Assembly (NCBI RefSeq): GCF_958295425.1
Contig: NC_081154.1
Location: 186,001-250,000 of the forward strand
Direction of reading: 5' to 3'
Length of the DNA: 64,000 nucleotides
From: Solea solea
Lineage: Eukaryota > Chordata > Actinopteri > Pleuronectiformes > Soleidae
Made by a program: the position numbers and the translations under genes. Positions 24,392 through 35,432 of the stretch are shown one piece after another (the first letter of the stretch is position 1; each line of letters begins with the position of its first letter). The notes under the pieces are model-generated. The model was not told the DNA's origin. It saw only the letters and a program-made list of their open reading frames with translations, and searched no databases.

Positions 24392-27300
24392 ACCTTTTGA
24401 GCGAGGGCAGAGAACTTGAGCACGTTGAGAGTCTCGTCGAAGGACGTCGTGCTCTGGTTGATGTTGACGACCATGGAGACGCGTCCAGCACCACAGAAGA
24501 AGAACTGCAGGAGGTGAGTCAGTTTAGACTCTCTGAACGGGACATGTTTCTGGAACCTGGACAGACAGGCGGTGTCAGAGTGATCATTATTTACTCACAT
24601 TTAATTGTACAATAATGAACTACAATAACTGTCTGATAATAATATGAATACATTCAGAGACAGTGCAACCCTTATTTAACTCAGTGCCATATGTCAGTAC
24701 ATCTTTTGTGATTTCACTCCCGCCCTCATAGATAACCTTGTTGATAGTACAGCAGCCTCACTGCGTACTACATTAGATTGTGTTGCCCCTCTGAAAAAGA
24801 AAGTGGTGAATCAGATGAGACGAGCACCATGGTTTAACTCCAATACTCGTGCTCTTAAACAGGCGTTACGTAGATTAGAAAGAACATGGTGTTCCAATAA
24901 CCTAGAAGAATTTTATATAGCCTGGAAAGATGGTTTTGTAGCTTACAAAAAAGCCCTACACAAAGCTAGAGTTGCCTATTATTCTTCATTAATTGACTTA
25001 TTGGGACTGACTCATCTTTTAGCACAAGAGCTTTAGAAGCACCAGGTGCACAGTTAGACAGTTTCTCCCCTATAGATCTCCCTGAGTTAACATCATTAGT
25101 TTCATCATCTAAGCCATCAACCTGTCAGTTAGATCCTATCCCCACCAAACTGTTTAAAGATTTGTTTCCTTTAATTAACAGCTCTATATTGACTCAAATT
25201 AATCTATCCTTATTAACTGGATATGTGCCCCAAACGTTTAAAATAGCAGTTATTAAACCCCTTCTCAAAAAAGCGACCCTTGACCCAGATATGTTAGCTA
25301 ATTACCGACCTTAGCTAACATCTAAGATGAAATAAATCAGGTTGTTCAACTCCAGGAATGTCTCAGAGACATTAAGTCCTGGATGACCTGTAACTTTCTA
25401 CTTTTAAGCTTTTATACTCGGCCCTAAACACCTCAGAGAAAAACTTTCTGATCACATTGTCACTTTAGATGACATCACCATGGCTTCCAGTTCCACTGTG
25501 AGGAACCTTGGAGTTACTTTTGACCAGGAAATGTCATTTGATTCACACATAAAACTCATTTCCAGAACATCCTTCTTCCACCTGCGGAACATTATGAACA
25601 TTAGAAACATTCTGTCTTTACAGGATGCTGAAAAACTAGTTCATGCTTTTGTTACATGTAGATTAGATTACTGTAACTCCTTATTATCAGGATGTTCCAA
25701 CAAGTCTGTTAGAACCCTTCAGTTCATTCAAAATGCTGCAGCACGAGTTCTGACAGGAACTAGAAAGAGAGACCATATAACTCCAGTGTTAGCTTCTCTA
25801 CACTGGCTCCACCCACAGTTTAGACTCAATTTAAAATCCTCCTCCCCACGTACAAAGCACTTAATGGTCAGGCCCCTTCATACCTGAAAGACCTAGTCTT
25901 ACCTTATCACCCTAACAGACCACTTAGGTCACAAAATACAGGTTTACTTGTGGTTCCCAGAGTCTGTAAGAGCAGAATGGGAGGCAGAGGCTTCAGTTAC
26001 CAGGCTCCTCCTCTCCTGTGGAACCAGCTTCCAATGACAGTTCGGGAGGCGGAGCCTCTCTCTGTATTTAAAGTTAGACTTCAAACTTTCCTTTTGGATA
26101 AAGCTTATAGTTAGAGCTGGTTCAGGGAAACCTGGACCAGCTCTTAGTTATGCTGCTATAGAACTAGACTGCTGGGGGATTTTTCCTGTGGTGCAGGCAC
26201 ATTCACTCTCTCACTTTTTATATGTCATTAACCTTGTCTCTTTCTCTCCCTAGTTTGTGTCTTTCCTTCCTTCTCCCTCTCTCTCTCTGTATCCTCATCT
26301 TGCAGGTTGCAGGATCAAGATCCAGTTTTCGAGGCGACCCATATCATATATATCATCACCATTATTATTGTGCCATAATAATATCATTAACTGTATAAAC
26401 TTGTAACTTGATCTCTTCTGTCTCTACCTCATCTCCCTCTTGTCCTTTCTCTCCCCCCCTTTCTGTCCCCCACCTCTCGGCTGTCCCCCATTTTCCTTTC
26501 ACCCCAACCGGTGGAGGCAGACGACTGCACATCTCTGAGCCTGGTTCTGTCAGAGATTTCTTCTTCTGTTAAGAGGGAGTTTTTTCTCTCCACTGATGCC
26601 TAGTGTTTGCTCATTGTGTGAACTGTTGGGGTTCTCTGCTCTCTTGATGTTTATGTACAGTGCCTTGTTATGATTTGGCGCTATACAAATAAATTGAATT
26701 GAATTGAGACAAACAGACAGTGTCACGATAGACAGACAGTGTCAGAGACAGACAGACAGTGTCAGAGACAGAAAGACAGGTTGTGGTCATACTTGGCGTG
26801 CTGGTTGAGTCTCATGACCTTGATACACTTCCCAAGCGTCATCAGAGACGTGTTGATGTTTCCCGCCTCCTTCAGTCTCTCTCCTGTGTTGTGAGTCCGA
26901 GAACATCGTTCAGAGCCGGCGAGGTCACACAGAGACAACCTGAAGACACACACGTCAGTGACGACAGCGACAACAACAACACCACAGAGAGACATGTGGG
27001 CGGAGTCTTACTCGCTGATGCCGAGGATTCTGGGAACTCCAACATCGTCCACTCTGAGGATCCTGATGGAGAAGATGCTGTGGCTGTAGACACACACACA
27101 CACACACACACAGAGACACATCAGGAATGTCATCAAAGGGGACATATAATGCAAAATCAACTTTTTAATCATTTTAATACTTATATTTAGGACTCTGGAG
27201 GCCCGACAAGTTGCCAAAGTGTGGAAAAAGAATACTCAGTCATGTTTTCGTGGTCCCCCTTAGTGTAAGTATAGGCGATAAAACATGTGATGTTGAATTC

Positions 27301-28916
27301 CCTTGCGATTGTGACGACACAATGCGCATTTTACCGCGAATGTTACCACCCCACCAGTAAGTTTAATTCCTTAGCTCCACCTTAGCTCCACCTTAGCTCC
27401 ACCTTAGCTCCACCTTAGCTCCACCTTAGCTCCACCTTAGCTCCACCTTAGCTCCACCTTGTCCCTATAAAATGCGAGAGTGCAGACGAGGGAGGAAGAG
27501 CGGTATTATGTCATCGCGGAGGGACAAGTGTGCTGTTGGTGGCTGCACAGTGGAGCACAGTGTTTTACACAAACTTCCAGCCTCAGAGGATTTTATATAT
27601 GAAGCTAATGTGCCGGATAAAGTCAGCAAACGTGTGTTCGTGTGTTCGCACCACTTCACATCAGACTGCGGCCAGCGGTCGCCGTATTTAGTCAGCGACC
27701 GTATTTCACCGACGTACAAACACACACATTGTTAAGAAAAGGTCAACTAGAGTTGATATTGTCAGAGAACTAGTGGAGGGAGGGGGAGAGGAATGGAGCG
27801 GAGGGAACAGGAGCTGAGCGAGTGAGCGCAGTAAATCAGGACAAATCAGAAAAATACATTTTCATTTTTTTTTTTTAACATCGTCCAAACAAATAAATCC
27901 GATTTCGATTTAAAATCGATGAATCGCCCAGCCCTAGTTGAACTGGGTGTGTGTTTGCCTGTGTCTCATTCGCATGTAAAGAGACCAGGCACAAAACCGA
28001 GTGTTCTGAAAGGGGGGGTTTGGCAGGGACTATTTTAACTTGGAGAAATAGGGTATAATATGTCCCCTTTAAGAACTGATGTTTGTAAAGTTTGACACAC
28101 ACACACCTCATAGAGAAAATCAGTGATTTTAACAACAACAACAACACACACACACACACACACACCTCATAGAGAAAATCAGTGATTTTAACAACAACAA
28201 CAACAACACACACACACACACACACACCTCCATCACTAAGAATGATTCAGCATTTGAAATATTTTATTTAGACTGAACTCAAAGTGACCACACGAGGCAG
28301 CAGAGGAGCAGCAGCTCCTGTGTGTGATGTTAAAATCACTGGTTTTCTCTATGAGGTTTGGTGTGAGAGTGAGTGTGTGTGTGTGTGAGAGAGAGAGTGA
28401 GTGTGTGTGTGTGTGTGGGAGAGTTGGTGTGTGTGCGTGAGAGAGAGAGTGAGTCGTTTACAAACTTCAGTTTCTTGTTTGCAGCTGATAATCGTCTGTA
28501 TGTAGAAAGAGTATTATGGGATGTGATGAGACACTGACCTCCTGCTCGACAAATGGTTCAGTCTGGTGGACGAGAAACTCTGGTTCTTCTTGCCGATCTT
28601 CATCACTCTGTACGCCTCCTCAGCACTGTCCACCTGAACCCAGCGCAGGTCTGACAGAGAAAGAGAGAGACAGAGGCAGATGTGTTTTCTTCAGTCAGAA
28701 AAATTTAACATCACAGTTTTCTTTTAATTAAAGAGCAGAGACACAGCCGCAGAGACACAGCCGCACGCACACACACACACACACACACCTTTGATGAAAG
28801 AGTTTCCTTTGACATCCTGAGACAGACGCAGCACCGCCCTCTTGTGGTGTCCCCCAACCTGAACATTAACATAATGATCAATGATTTTAGGCTAAAATAT
28901 TATTATTATTATTAAT

Positions 28917-28950
<34 letters not shown>

Positions 28951-29047
28951 CATCACATCACATTTATATAGCGCTTTTCTCGACACTCAAACGCTGTACA
29001 AACACAAAACAAAATACATATTCTTATATTGATTGAATTACCACTCC

Positions 29048-29082
<35 letters not shown>

Positions 29083-31489
29083 ATGCATGAATGCGAGTTT
29101 CACCTGTTCCAGCAGGTCGTGGATGTTGTCGTTGTAAATCTCACAGAAACTAACCCACACGGAGAAACGCACGTTTGATCCCACGTCCAGACAGAAGCTG
29201 TCGTTGTCAGAGACGCTGTTCAGACTGCTGTCAGTGCTGAGGGAGGAGCCTGGACAGACAGACAGACACACACACACAGTCAGAGATGCAGCTGTTCTCA
29301 TGGTGAAGAAGTTGTCAGAGACACTGACCTTCAAGAAACGTGGATCGTCCTGACGTGAGGTTTTTGTCGCTCTGTCGAGAGAAAACACGCTGATGTCCTC
29401 ATACTGTCTCACAAAAGTGTGTGTGCCCGTGTGTGTGGGTGCGTGTCTCACCTCTTTGAACTGCCTCAGCAGGTTCTTCTTGCTGTTGCACTCTGCCACC
29501 TGCTGGTCAGGAGTCAGTCTGCTGAAGTCTCTGCAGCGCTGAGGCTTCAGGTCGCCGCGGCTGTACATCCGGCCCTCGATGCTGTTGAAGATGACGGACA
29601 GAGAGCGAGGCAGCAGACCTGAGTCGTGAGCCGGACCTGACACACAAAACAACACAGTTATCACATGATCAGACAGTTCAAGTCTTATTCTGGACCATCC
29701 ACTGCTGCCTCCATCACTAAGTTCAAATGTCTGATTTTGTCATGTTCAGATTGACCTCAGTGACACAAAGTGACCACACAAGGCAGCAGAGGATCAGCAG
29801 CTCCTGTGACAAAATGTAATGCATTTCCACCGGCTCTACTCGCCCCGCCACAGCACGCTTTCAGTAGCATTTCCACGACCATAGTGCCAGGTAGTATTTT
29901 CAGTACCTGCTCAGACGAGGTTCCAAAAGCGTGCTGAGCAGGTAACTATGTGATGACTGGTCAGACTGACGGACACTGACCAGCCAGACTGACTTCACAC
30001 ACATTAATCAAGCCGAACAGTGGTGAACTGTAGATCAGTTAAAACGACTTAACAACCCTAAAAACCTGGTTAATCTCTAACAACTACAGGAGTCACAGTG
30101 TGTGTGTCGCGTAGAAAACAAAGTCACCGCAGTTTCACGCAGCCGTGCAGTGATGACTCCGCCCACGTTAAGTAGGTACTTTTTTTGTAGTGGAGATGCG
30201 ACCTAAACCGCGCTGTGCTGGGGCAGGGCGAGGCGAGCCAGTGGAAACACGCCATAAAAATCCAGACGATCAAACACTGCTTCTGACCGAGGAACGTGAA
30301 GGTTTTCCCGGCGTTGGTGACTCCGTAGGTAAACACCAGACAGTTCCCTCCCTCCAGAACGTCCCGGACCAGACCACGGACAGAACCCTCGAACACAGTC
30401 CTCTGACTGGACTCTGGACCAAACACCTGGACAACAACATGAACACAGGGTTCTGCTGCTTCAGTCTGTGGAGCAGCTGCTCGTAGATGATGATGATGAT
30501 GATGATGATGGAGTTACCTGAGTGAAACTGAACCTCTGAGCCGTCTGTGACTTATCACTCTGTCGGTTTGATTGACAGCTCCTCTGAGCTTTCAGGACCA
30601 CAGTGTCTGGTCCTTCGATGGTCACACACTCCTGCACAGCGACAGACGACACAAGACAGATGACACAAGACAGGCGACACATGACACAAGACAGACGACA
30701 CAAGAAAGACGTCACACGACAGAAGACACAAGACAGACGACACAAGAAAGACGTCACACGACAGAAGACACAAGACAGACGACACATGACACAAGACAGA
30801 CGACACAAAAAAGACGTCACACGACAGAAGACACAAGACAGACGACACATCCACTGTAATATTTCATCTTTTTTATTATTATCATTATTATGATTAACAA
30901 TAATAAGAAAAGTACTTGTGAATTACACAGAAACTTGATAAATAGTGTTTGAGTTGTAGATCAGTTACTGAACACGGCTCACATGTCGTGCTCAGGTGAC
31001 GCCTGTGTTACCTGTGATTCTCCGCTGTTGCGCTCAGACACAGTGAACGGTCGAACCCTCAGATAAACCTGCAGGTTTTCTGACTGCACTGTAGCGCCCT
31101 CCTGCTGACGGAAGAGACACGGCAGTTACCACGTGTACACGACAACCTGGGCAGGTCACGTATCAACAAATCCATGGTTGTTTTTCTTTCTTCTGACCCA
31201 GTATAGCAGATATGTATATACATACATATTATTGTATTGTTTATACTCAGAATACTTTTATTATCCCAAAGGAAATTGTTTTGTTACAGTTGTTCCATAT
31301 CAGACTCAGTGAGTAACAGAAAAAAAATTAAGACAAGTTAACAAGTTAAAATTAAAAAAAATATATTGTGTCACATGGTCAACTCACCTGTGCAGGTAGA
31401 GCTGTGAATTCACTCAGCAGGTCTCTCCTGATGTCATTCACCTCCACCGGTCCAACTCTCTCCAGCTTCCCAGCAAAACAAGACTCCAT
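19324..31489 (-). CDS. kif20b: Kinesin-6 family motor KIF20B (MPP1)
   Basis: Twenty-six coding exons, all phases consistent, 1225 residues (human 1820): 31489-31388, 31104-31012, 30631-30518, 30426-30288, 29636-29452, 29371-29329, 29249-29104, 28858-28789, 28650-28539, 27083-27012, 26939-26793, 24556-24394, 24320-24060, 23964-23861, 23785-23668, 23564-23459, 23344-22752, 22680-22507, 22408-22281, 22200-22043, 21932-21751, 21553-21461, 20081-20019, 19859-19769, 19687-19551, 19407-19324. This is a plus-end microtubule motor of cytokinesis and midbody. The motor has [11 protein letters not shown]-loop GVTNAGKT, switch I LSSRSH, switch [19 protein letters not shown] and [12 protein letters not shown], with the long kinesin-6 loop between P-loop and switch I. 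The coiled-coil stalk follows. The tail matches the KIF20B end: [20 protein letters not shown] and [13 protein letters not shown], with a final basic block [11 protein letters not shown]. The shorter length is in the stalk. ATG at 31492 is an alternative one codon earlier. Confidence 0.95.
20103..21452. repeat. Minisatellite with GATCATGTGACAC core filling a kif20b intron
   Basis: About fifty copies of AGTGAGATCATGTGACACAC, with variable ACAC, AGAC and CAGAC spacers of 18-45 bp, fill nearly all of the intron between kif20b exons 21553-21461 and 20081-20019. The core GATCATGTGAC is the reverse complement of the GTCACATGATC core of the arrays at 1084 and 9363, although the surrounding unit differs. 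Higher-order duplication is visible: blocks near 20640-20760 and 20940-21010 are nearly the same. Confidence 0.95.
22890..23330 (-). repeat. In-frame 105-bp coding repeat in kif20b stalk
   Basis: Inside the 593-bp exon 23344-22752, four tandem copies of a 35-residue unit occur, with landmarks [20 protein letters not shown] and [15 protein letters not shown]. Copies differ by a few residues (WEAG, REAG, WESG; NNEE versus NYEE). The unit is five heptads long, so copy changes keep the coiled-coil register. Confidence 0.95.
24660..26707 (+). mobile_element. Truncated L2-like LINE in kif20b intron
   Basis: The element lies antisense to kif20b in the intron between exons 26939-26793 and 24556-24394. 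Broken frames give reverse-transcriptase ORF pieces: [20 protein letters not shown] (about 24800), [19 protein letters not shown] (25255-25312), then after an internal deletion [20 protein letters not shown] (25507 on) and [18 protein letters not shown] (25980 on). Stops and a large gap between RT blocks show it is dead. The 3' end GGCGCTATACAAATAAATTG with ATTGA repeats at 26676-26707 is the tail type of teleost L2/Maui-like LINEs. The clade is assigned from memory. Confidence 0.85.
27135..28072 (+). mobile_element. TTAA-type DNA transposon with THAP-like frame, copy A
   Basis: Terminal sequences AAAGGGGACATATAATGC (left) and the inverse ATATGTCCCCTTTAA (right) bound a 938-bp element in the kif20b intron between exons 28650-28539 and 27083-27012. 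The right end is followed by TTAA; the left flank is ATCA, so that target copy has decayed or was lost. It carries an 87-residue THAP-like frame (27472-27735) preceded by eight copies of an 11-bp unit. A segment at about 27855-27937 ending CGCCCAGCCCTAG is absent from copies B and C and looks like a nested fragment of another element. TTAA target preference plus a THAP domain suggests the Kolobok superfamily; piggyBac also uses TTAA but lacks THAP. Confidence 0.8.
27472..27735 (+). CDS. THAP-like zinc-finger frame of transposon copy A
   Basis: Eighty-seven residues, starting [14 protein letters not shown]. The C2CH pattern of a THAP domain is visible: RDKCAVGGC (two cysteines), a spacer of about 40 residues including [10 protein letters not shown], then [15 protein letters not shown] domains bind DNA for P-element-like and Kolobok transposases and for host THAP proteins. 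The frame ends soon after the domain, so it is a lone domain, either a leftover first exon or a binding-only protein. Expression is unknown. Confidence 0.6.
   Translation: MRECRRGRKSGIMSSRRDKCAVGGCTVEHSVLHKLPASEDFIYEANVPDKVSKRVFVCSHHFTSDCGQRSPYLVSDRISPTYKHTHC
28081..28380. repeat. Duplicated and inverted CTCATAGAGAAAATCAGTG repeat
   Basis: CCTCATAGAGAAAATCAGTG with ATTTTAACAACAACAAC occurs twice in tandem (28107-28140, 28167-28205) and once inverted at about 28329-28362. A related fragment lies at 10395-10435. The block AAAGTGACCACACGAGGCAG at 28284 recurs near 29768. These are pieces of an interspersed repeat family. Confidence 0.7.
29822..30252. mobile_element. MITE with about 35-bp imperfect terminal inverted repeats
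   Basis: The left end CATTTCCACCGGCTCTACTC is matched, inverted and imperfectly, by the right end near 30217-30250 (GGCGAGGCGAGCCAGTGGAA). The 430-bp interior has no coding capacity. It sits in the kif20b intron between exons 30426-30288 and 29636-29452, its right end only about 36 bp from the P-loop exon. No clear target duplication was found, so the superfamily is unassigned. Confidence 0.65.
30645..30848. repeat. Minisatellite of ACACAAGACAGACG units in kif20b intron
   Basis: Units such as GACACAAGACAGACGACACA and AAGACGTCACACGACAGAAG alternate over 200 bp, immediately upstream (minus strand) of the kif20b exon 30631-30518. A 56-bp higher-order unit is repeated about three times. Confidence 0.92.
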
Positions 31490-31679
31490 CATCTACACAC
31501 ACACACACACACACAATTGTCATCGCAATCAACAGCATGACACAAGCACGATTATTATTATTTGCTCCATAGACAAAGAAATCATTCAAACTCAATCATT
31601 TTTGATAACCTCATCATTTACATTTTTTTACATTATTTATCACCATCGTTATATTTAGGTGGTTAAATCCCTTCACACT

Positions 31680-32105
31680 GTGGTGACATGTGACACTAAA
31701 GGTGAACATCACCCCCATCCTCCGCTCCGCATTGAGTACGGAGTAAGGTCCTCCTGCACACCCACCACTGTCTGCACGGTGATGCCCCCACTGACCTCCT
31801 CACACCACACACGTCAGCCAGGACCCGGTCAGGCCAACAGCACCGCCTGCTCGCACCCAGGACACGGCTCAAGACCATGGGGGACAGAGCTTTCGAAGCT
31901 GCCGCTCCCCGTCTGTGGAATGCCCTTCCTGACCACCTCAGGGCTCCACAGACGGAGGATGCTTTTAAAAAAGAATTAAAACCTACCCTTTTAGAAAAGC
32001 ATACAGATCATTTTTTTAAATTATCATTATCTTGTTTTTACTCTGTAGCACTTTGAGATTTGTTGTTCTAATGTAAAGTGCAATACAAATCAAATCTATT
32101 ATTAT
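31680..32105 (+). mobile_element. 3' fragment of a second L2/CR1-like LINE
   Basis: The C-terminal part of a LINE reverse-transcriptase ORF reads TRLKTMGDRAFEAAAPRLWN followed by ALPDHLRAPQTEDAFKKELK, then a short 3' UTR ending TGCAATACAAATCAAATCTA with TTATT repeats. It is antisense to kif20b, 5' of its first coding exon. It differs from the LINE at 24660 in sequence and tail, so it is a separate family. Confidence 0.8.
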
Positions 32106-32109
32106 TGCT

Positions 32110-32540
32110 ATAATAACAACATCTGCCAATATCTCTTAGTTTAAAAACCTGCGTGTCTGCACGTGAAGGAGCAGAGGCGCGAGACAAACTTAAATGTGAC
32201 GGAGTTCAGACGGAGTTCAGTGAGTAGAGCTACACTACTGCTAACGTTGTTGTTAGCATTAGCCACAACGAGACACTCGAACACACTCATGTTGTCAAAC
32301 ATGAGTGTGTTCACAGTTTGACATGTTGTCAAACTGTCACTCACCTTTTTATTTTTCACCAACAATCCGTTTTCAAAAGAACATTATTTCAGTTTAAGAG
32401 GCAGAAATCAGCGCGAAACCGTTGCCAGCTTCTTATTTTCTTCCTTGTTAGCTTCTCTTCGCGGGCTACTTTTAAACTGACGACGGAGAACCAATCACAT
32501 CACAGACACGAGCACACGTCACACACGGTCCGTAGTCTCG
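32110..32540 (-). promoter_or_regulatory. Probable kif20b promoter and 5' UTR region
   Basis: The region contains two back-to-back hairpins (32279-32337), a CCAAT pentamer at 32491-32495, and CG-containing words (GCGCGAAACC, TTCGCGGGCTAC, CTCGCGAGAC) not seen in the flanking repeats. It is the only non-repetitive CpG-bearing stretch 5' of kif20b. The coding exon start at 31492 follows an acceptor (TGTGTAG), so a non-coding first exon must lie upstream, plausibly here. The TSS is inferred, not seen. Confidence 0.4.
32279..32337. repeat. Two adjacent perfect hairpins near the kif20b 5' end
   Basis: Hairpin 1 has arms 32279-32293 (GAACACACTCATGTT) and 32298-32312 with loop GTCA. Hairpin 2 has arms 32313-32322 (ACAGTTTGAC) and 32328-32337 with loop ATGTT. 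They touch end to end. Confidence 0.9.
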
Positions 32541-32959
32541 CGAGACTTCTTCTTCTTTAGTTTGGCAGGCTAGACTTAGCTATGGCGTATTGCTGCCCCT
32601 ACTGGTTGTTATTGAGACCTACATCCAATCGTGTTTAGTGAAGATAATCCACCACTGTTTTTGTTTGAAGCCAAGAATCCAGATTAAAAAGCGTGCTCAT
32701 ACTGAAGTGATTCCTTCTTTGACTGAACATGTTTTACTGTCTCACTCTCTCCACACTCACATTTGCCATCAGGATGCAGAGTTTAACGGTGCGGCTGCCC
32801 GTTACCGTGAGAAGACCAAAGTTGACGAAGTATGAAGAGAGAGAACCCGAAACAACCAACACGGGAAAAACACAAAACGGTACAAAATGACGAAGGAAAA
32901 GGTAAGAATGGATAAAAAACACATTATGATATTGAACACTGTATGAATAGTCATAGTCA

Positions 32960-33345
32960 TGATAATTATATCATATAAATGTGATACTATATTGTATCAA
33001 CGTGATAATTATATAAACGTGATACTATATTGTATCAACGTGATACTATATTGTATCAACGTGATAATTATATAAACGTGATACTATATTGTATCAACGT
33101 GATCATTATATAAACGTGATACTATATTGTGTAAACGTGATACTATATTGTATCAACGTGATAATTATATAAACGTGATACTATATTGTTTTCAACGTGA
33201 TAATTATATAAACGTGATACTATATTGTGTAAACGTGATACTATATTGTATCAACGTGATAATTATATAAACGTGATACTATATTGTATCAACGTGATAA
33301 TTATATAAACGTGATACTATATTGTGTAGACGTGATAATTAAATG
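32960..33345. repeat. AT-rich minisatellite GTGATACTATATTGTATCAAC
   Basis: A 385-bp array alternates GTGATACTATATTGTATCAAC with GTGATAATTATATAAAC. The two half-units together make a roughly 37-bp period with about nine full periods. It lies between kif20b and nherf1. Confidence 0.95.
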
Positions 33346-33960
33346 TTGAAAGAACTGCATGCCTGTTTCCAATCGGCATTTATATATTCTAGCAGTTTGG
33401 TGATTTCATAGTTTACAATTAATTCACAAAAAACATTTCTGTTCATCAAAGTCAACACGAGTATTATATTCTTCTCTATTTCTGTCGCACACCGGGATAA
33501 AAGTCTCTTGTCAACAAATGTCTATAAAATACGCATGTGTAAATAAAGTTTCAACAAAAGTAGACGTCATCCCGTTAGTAAACGTCATCACGTTTCAGAC
33601 GCAGTCTCTTCTGTGACCCAATCAGAAAAAAGAAAAGAAAAAAAATCTGTGACCCAATCAGAGTGTCGTGTAGTGTGAGGGGGTGTGTCGTGTAGTGGGG
33701 GAGGGGGGGGGCGGGGTGTGTGTCGTTGAGTGGTCTGCGGGTGTTTGGCCGGGGGAGGAGGCGGGGGCAGAGGCAGCGAGAGGTGAAATCTCCGGGTAAA
33801 CGGTGGAAACTTTACTTCAGCGGAAGTAAACTCCGGATACAGGCGGTGAACAGGTGTCGGTCCCGCTGTCCGCTGGAGCTTTGACGTTTGTAACTTTAAG
33901 GAAAAGTGGTCGAAAAGTGTTTGTTTTTTTAAAGAAAGTTAGTGAGGAAAACAGACAAAC
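33346..33960 (+). promoter_or_regulatory. nherf1 promoter and 5' UTR, GC-rich
   Basis: From about 33660 the sequence turns G-rich, with a GC box GGGGCGGGG at 33708-33716 and a second GGAGGCGGGGGC near 33756. High CpG density continues through nherf1 exon 1 to about 34430, which is the pattern of a CpG-island promoter. A duplicated CTGTGACCCAATCAGA (about 33610 and 33645) brings two CCAAT motifs. The exact TSS cannot be read. Confidence 0.55.
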
Positions 33961-35392
33961 ATGTCGAGCCTCAGACCCAGACTGTGTGTGTTGGAGAAAG
34001 GAACCGGAGGCTACGGCTTCCACCTGCACGGAGAGAAGGGAAAGACCGGGCAGTTCATCCGGCTCGTGGAGCCCGACACCCCCGCCTCCGTGGCCGGGCT
34101 CCGCGCCGGTGACCGCCTGGCCTTCGTCAACGGGGAGAGCGTGGAGGGCGAGAGCCACCAGCAGGTCGTGTCCCGGATACGAGCCACCTCCGGGGCGTTG
34201 GAGCTGATCGTGGTCGACTCGGAGACCGCGGATCTGCTGCAAGAGCACGGCCTGCAGTGTCGGAAAGAGTTCGTCACGGAGGGGATTCCTTTACCGGGAG
34301 GAGACAGCGACTCTGACCGCGAAGACACGCGGAGCAACGGCACGCCGAGGGAGTGCACTCCTGTCCCGCGGGAGAACGGGGAAACGTCCTCCGAGAGGTC
34401 GGAGAGACTGAGCGTCAGCTCCAGCAACAAGGTACGATACTTCGATCATGTTTACATTACATTATTTGATAGGTTATTATATCAGAGAGCTACCGTAAAA
34501 TGTCTCAAAAAGTTTTCAAACCGGCCAATATCAATAATTATTGCGATAAATGTCAGTTAACACTATTAAAAAACACTTTAAAGAAGTTTGTATTCTCAGT
34601 CAAATTTAAAGAAACCAGTTCATGTGTTGCTTTAAATATTTAATAAACTGTATATAATACATTTGTAATAATTGTAATACCGCTCTACTCTTGTACTTCG
34701 TTATTATTAATGATCATTTACAATAGTTTAGGTTCCGATTAATCTTCCATTCTATTTCTAAAGCTTTTAACCCCAGGGGTCGGCCGATATTGTTATTTCA
34801 GGGCCGATATTTGCTTATTTGAAACCAAATTGCATAATAGAAAAAAATCAAATCTGTCTAAAATTTGGAAAACTAACAATTTCTTTTCATTACTTTATTT
34901 TAGCTAACGTTACATAACATAAAAATCGGTATTTGTAGATACTCAAGGTTGTGATATCCGAATTCGTAGATACTAAAATGTGATATCGGGCCGTACCTAA
35001 TAAATGGAACGCAGAATCCCCAACTGTGACCAAACAAAAATCGCTAAGGAAAAATCCGATGCTTCCCTAACTTTATGACATCACCTCGGTTTTCTCTTCT
35101 GACCTGAGGTCAGCGTCGTCTTTGAAGCTGTTTTAAAGGTTACGAGGGAACACATTTCCTGCTGAGTAGTCATTTCCTAAAGGTGGTGAAAGGCGGTGAG
35201 ATGTAAAAACGCTGCAGGCATCGACTGTTCAGTACTGTACAGTCTACGAGTCTGTGTCTGCTTTATGTTTGGAAAATCCTCGGTCGAGTTTGTCTTGTTG
35301 GATCAGATGCTTTGTCAGCGTCACAACACACACAGCTGTGTCACGTACAGAGACTCACAGGTTAGGTCACTTTTTATCACTTTATGTACAGA

Positions 35393-35432
<40 letters not shown>

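Noticed and set aside
24803..25887. Possible host gene in the kif20b intron
   Set aside because: Peptides match LINE reverse-transcriptase pieces with stops and deletions, and the region ends in a LINE tail.
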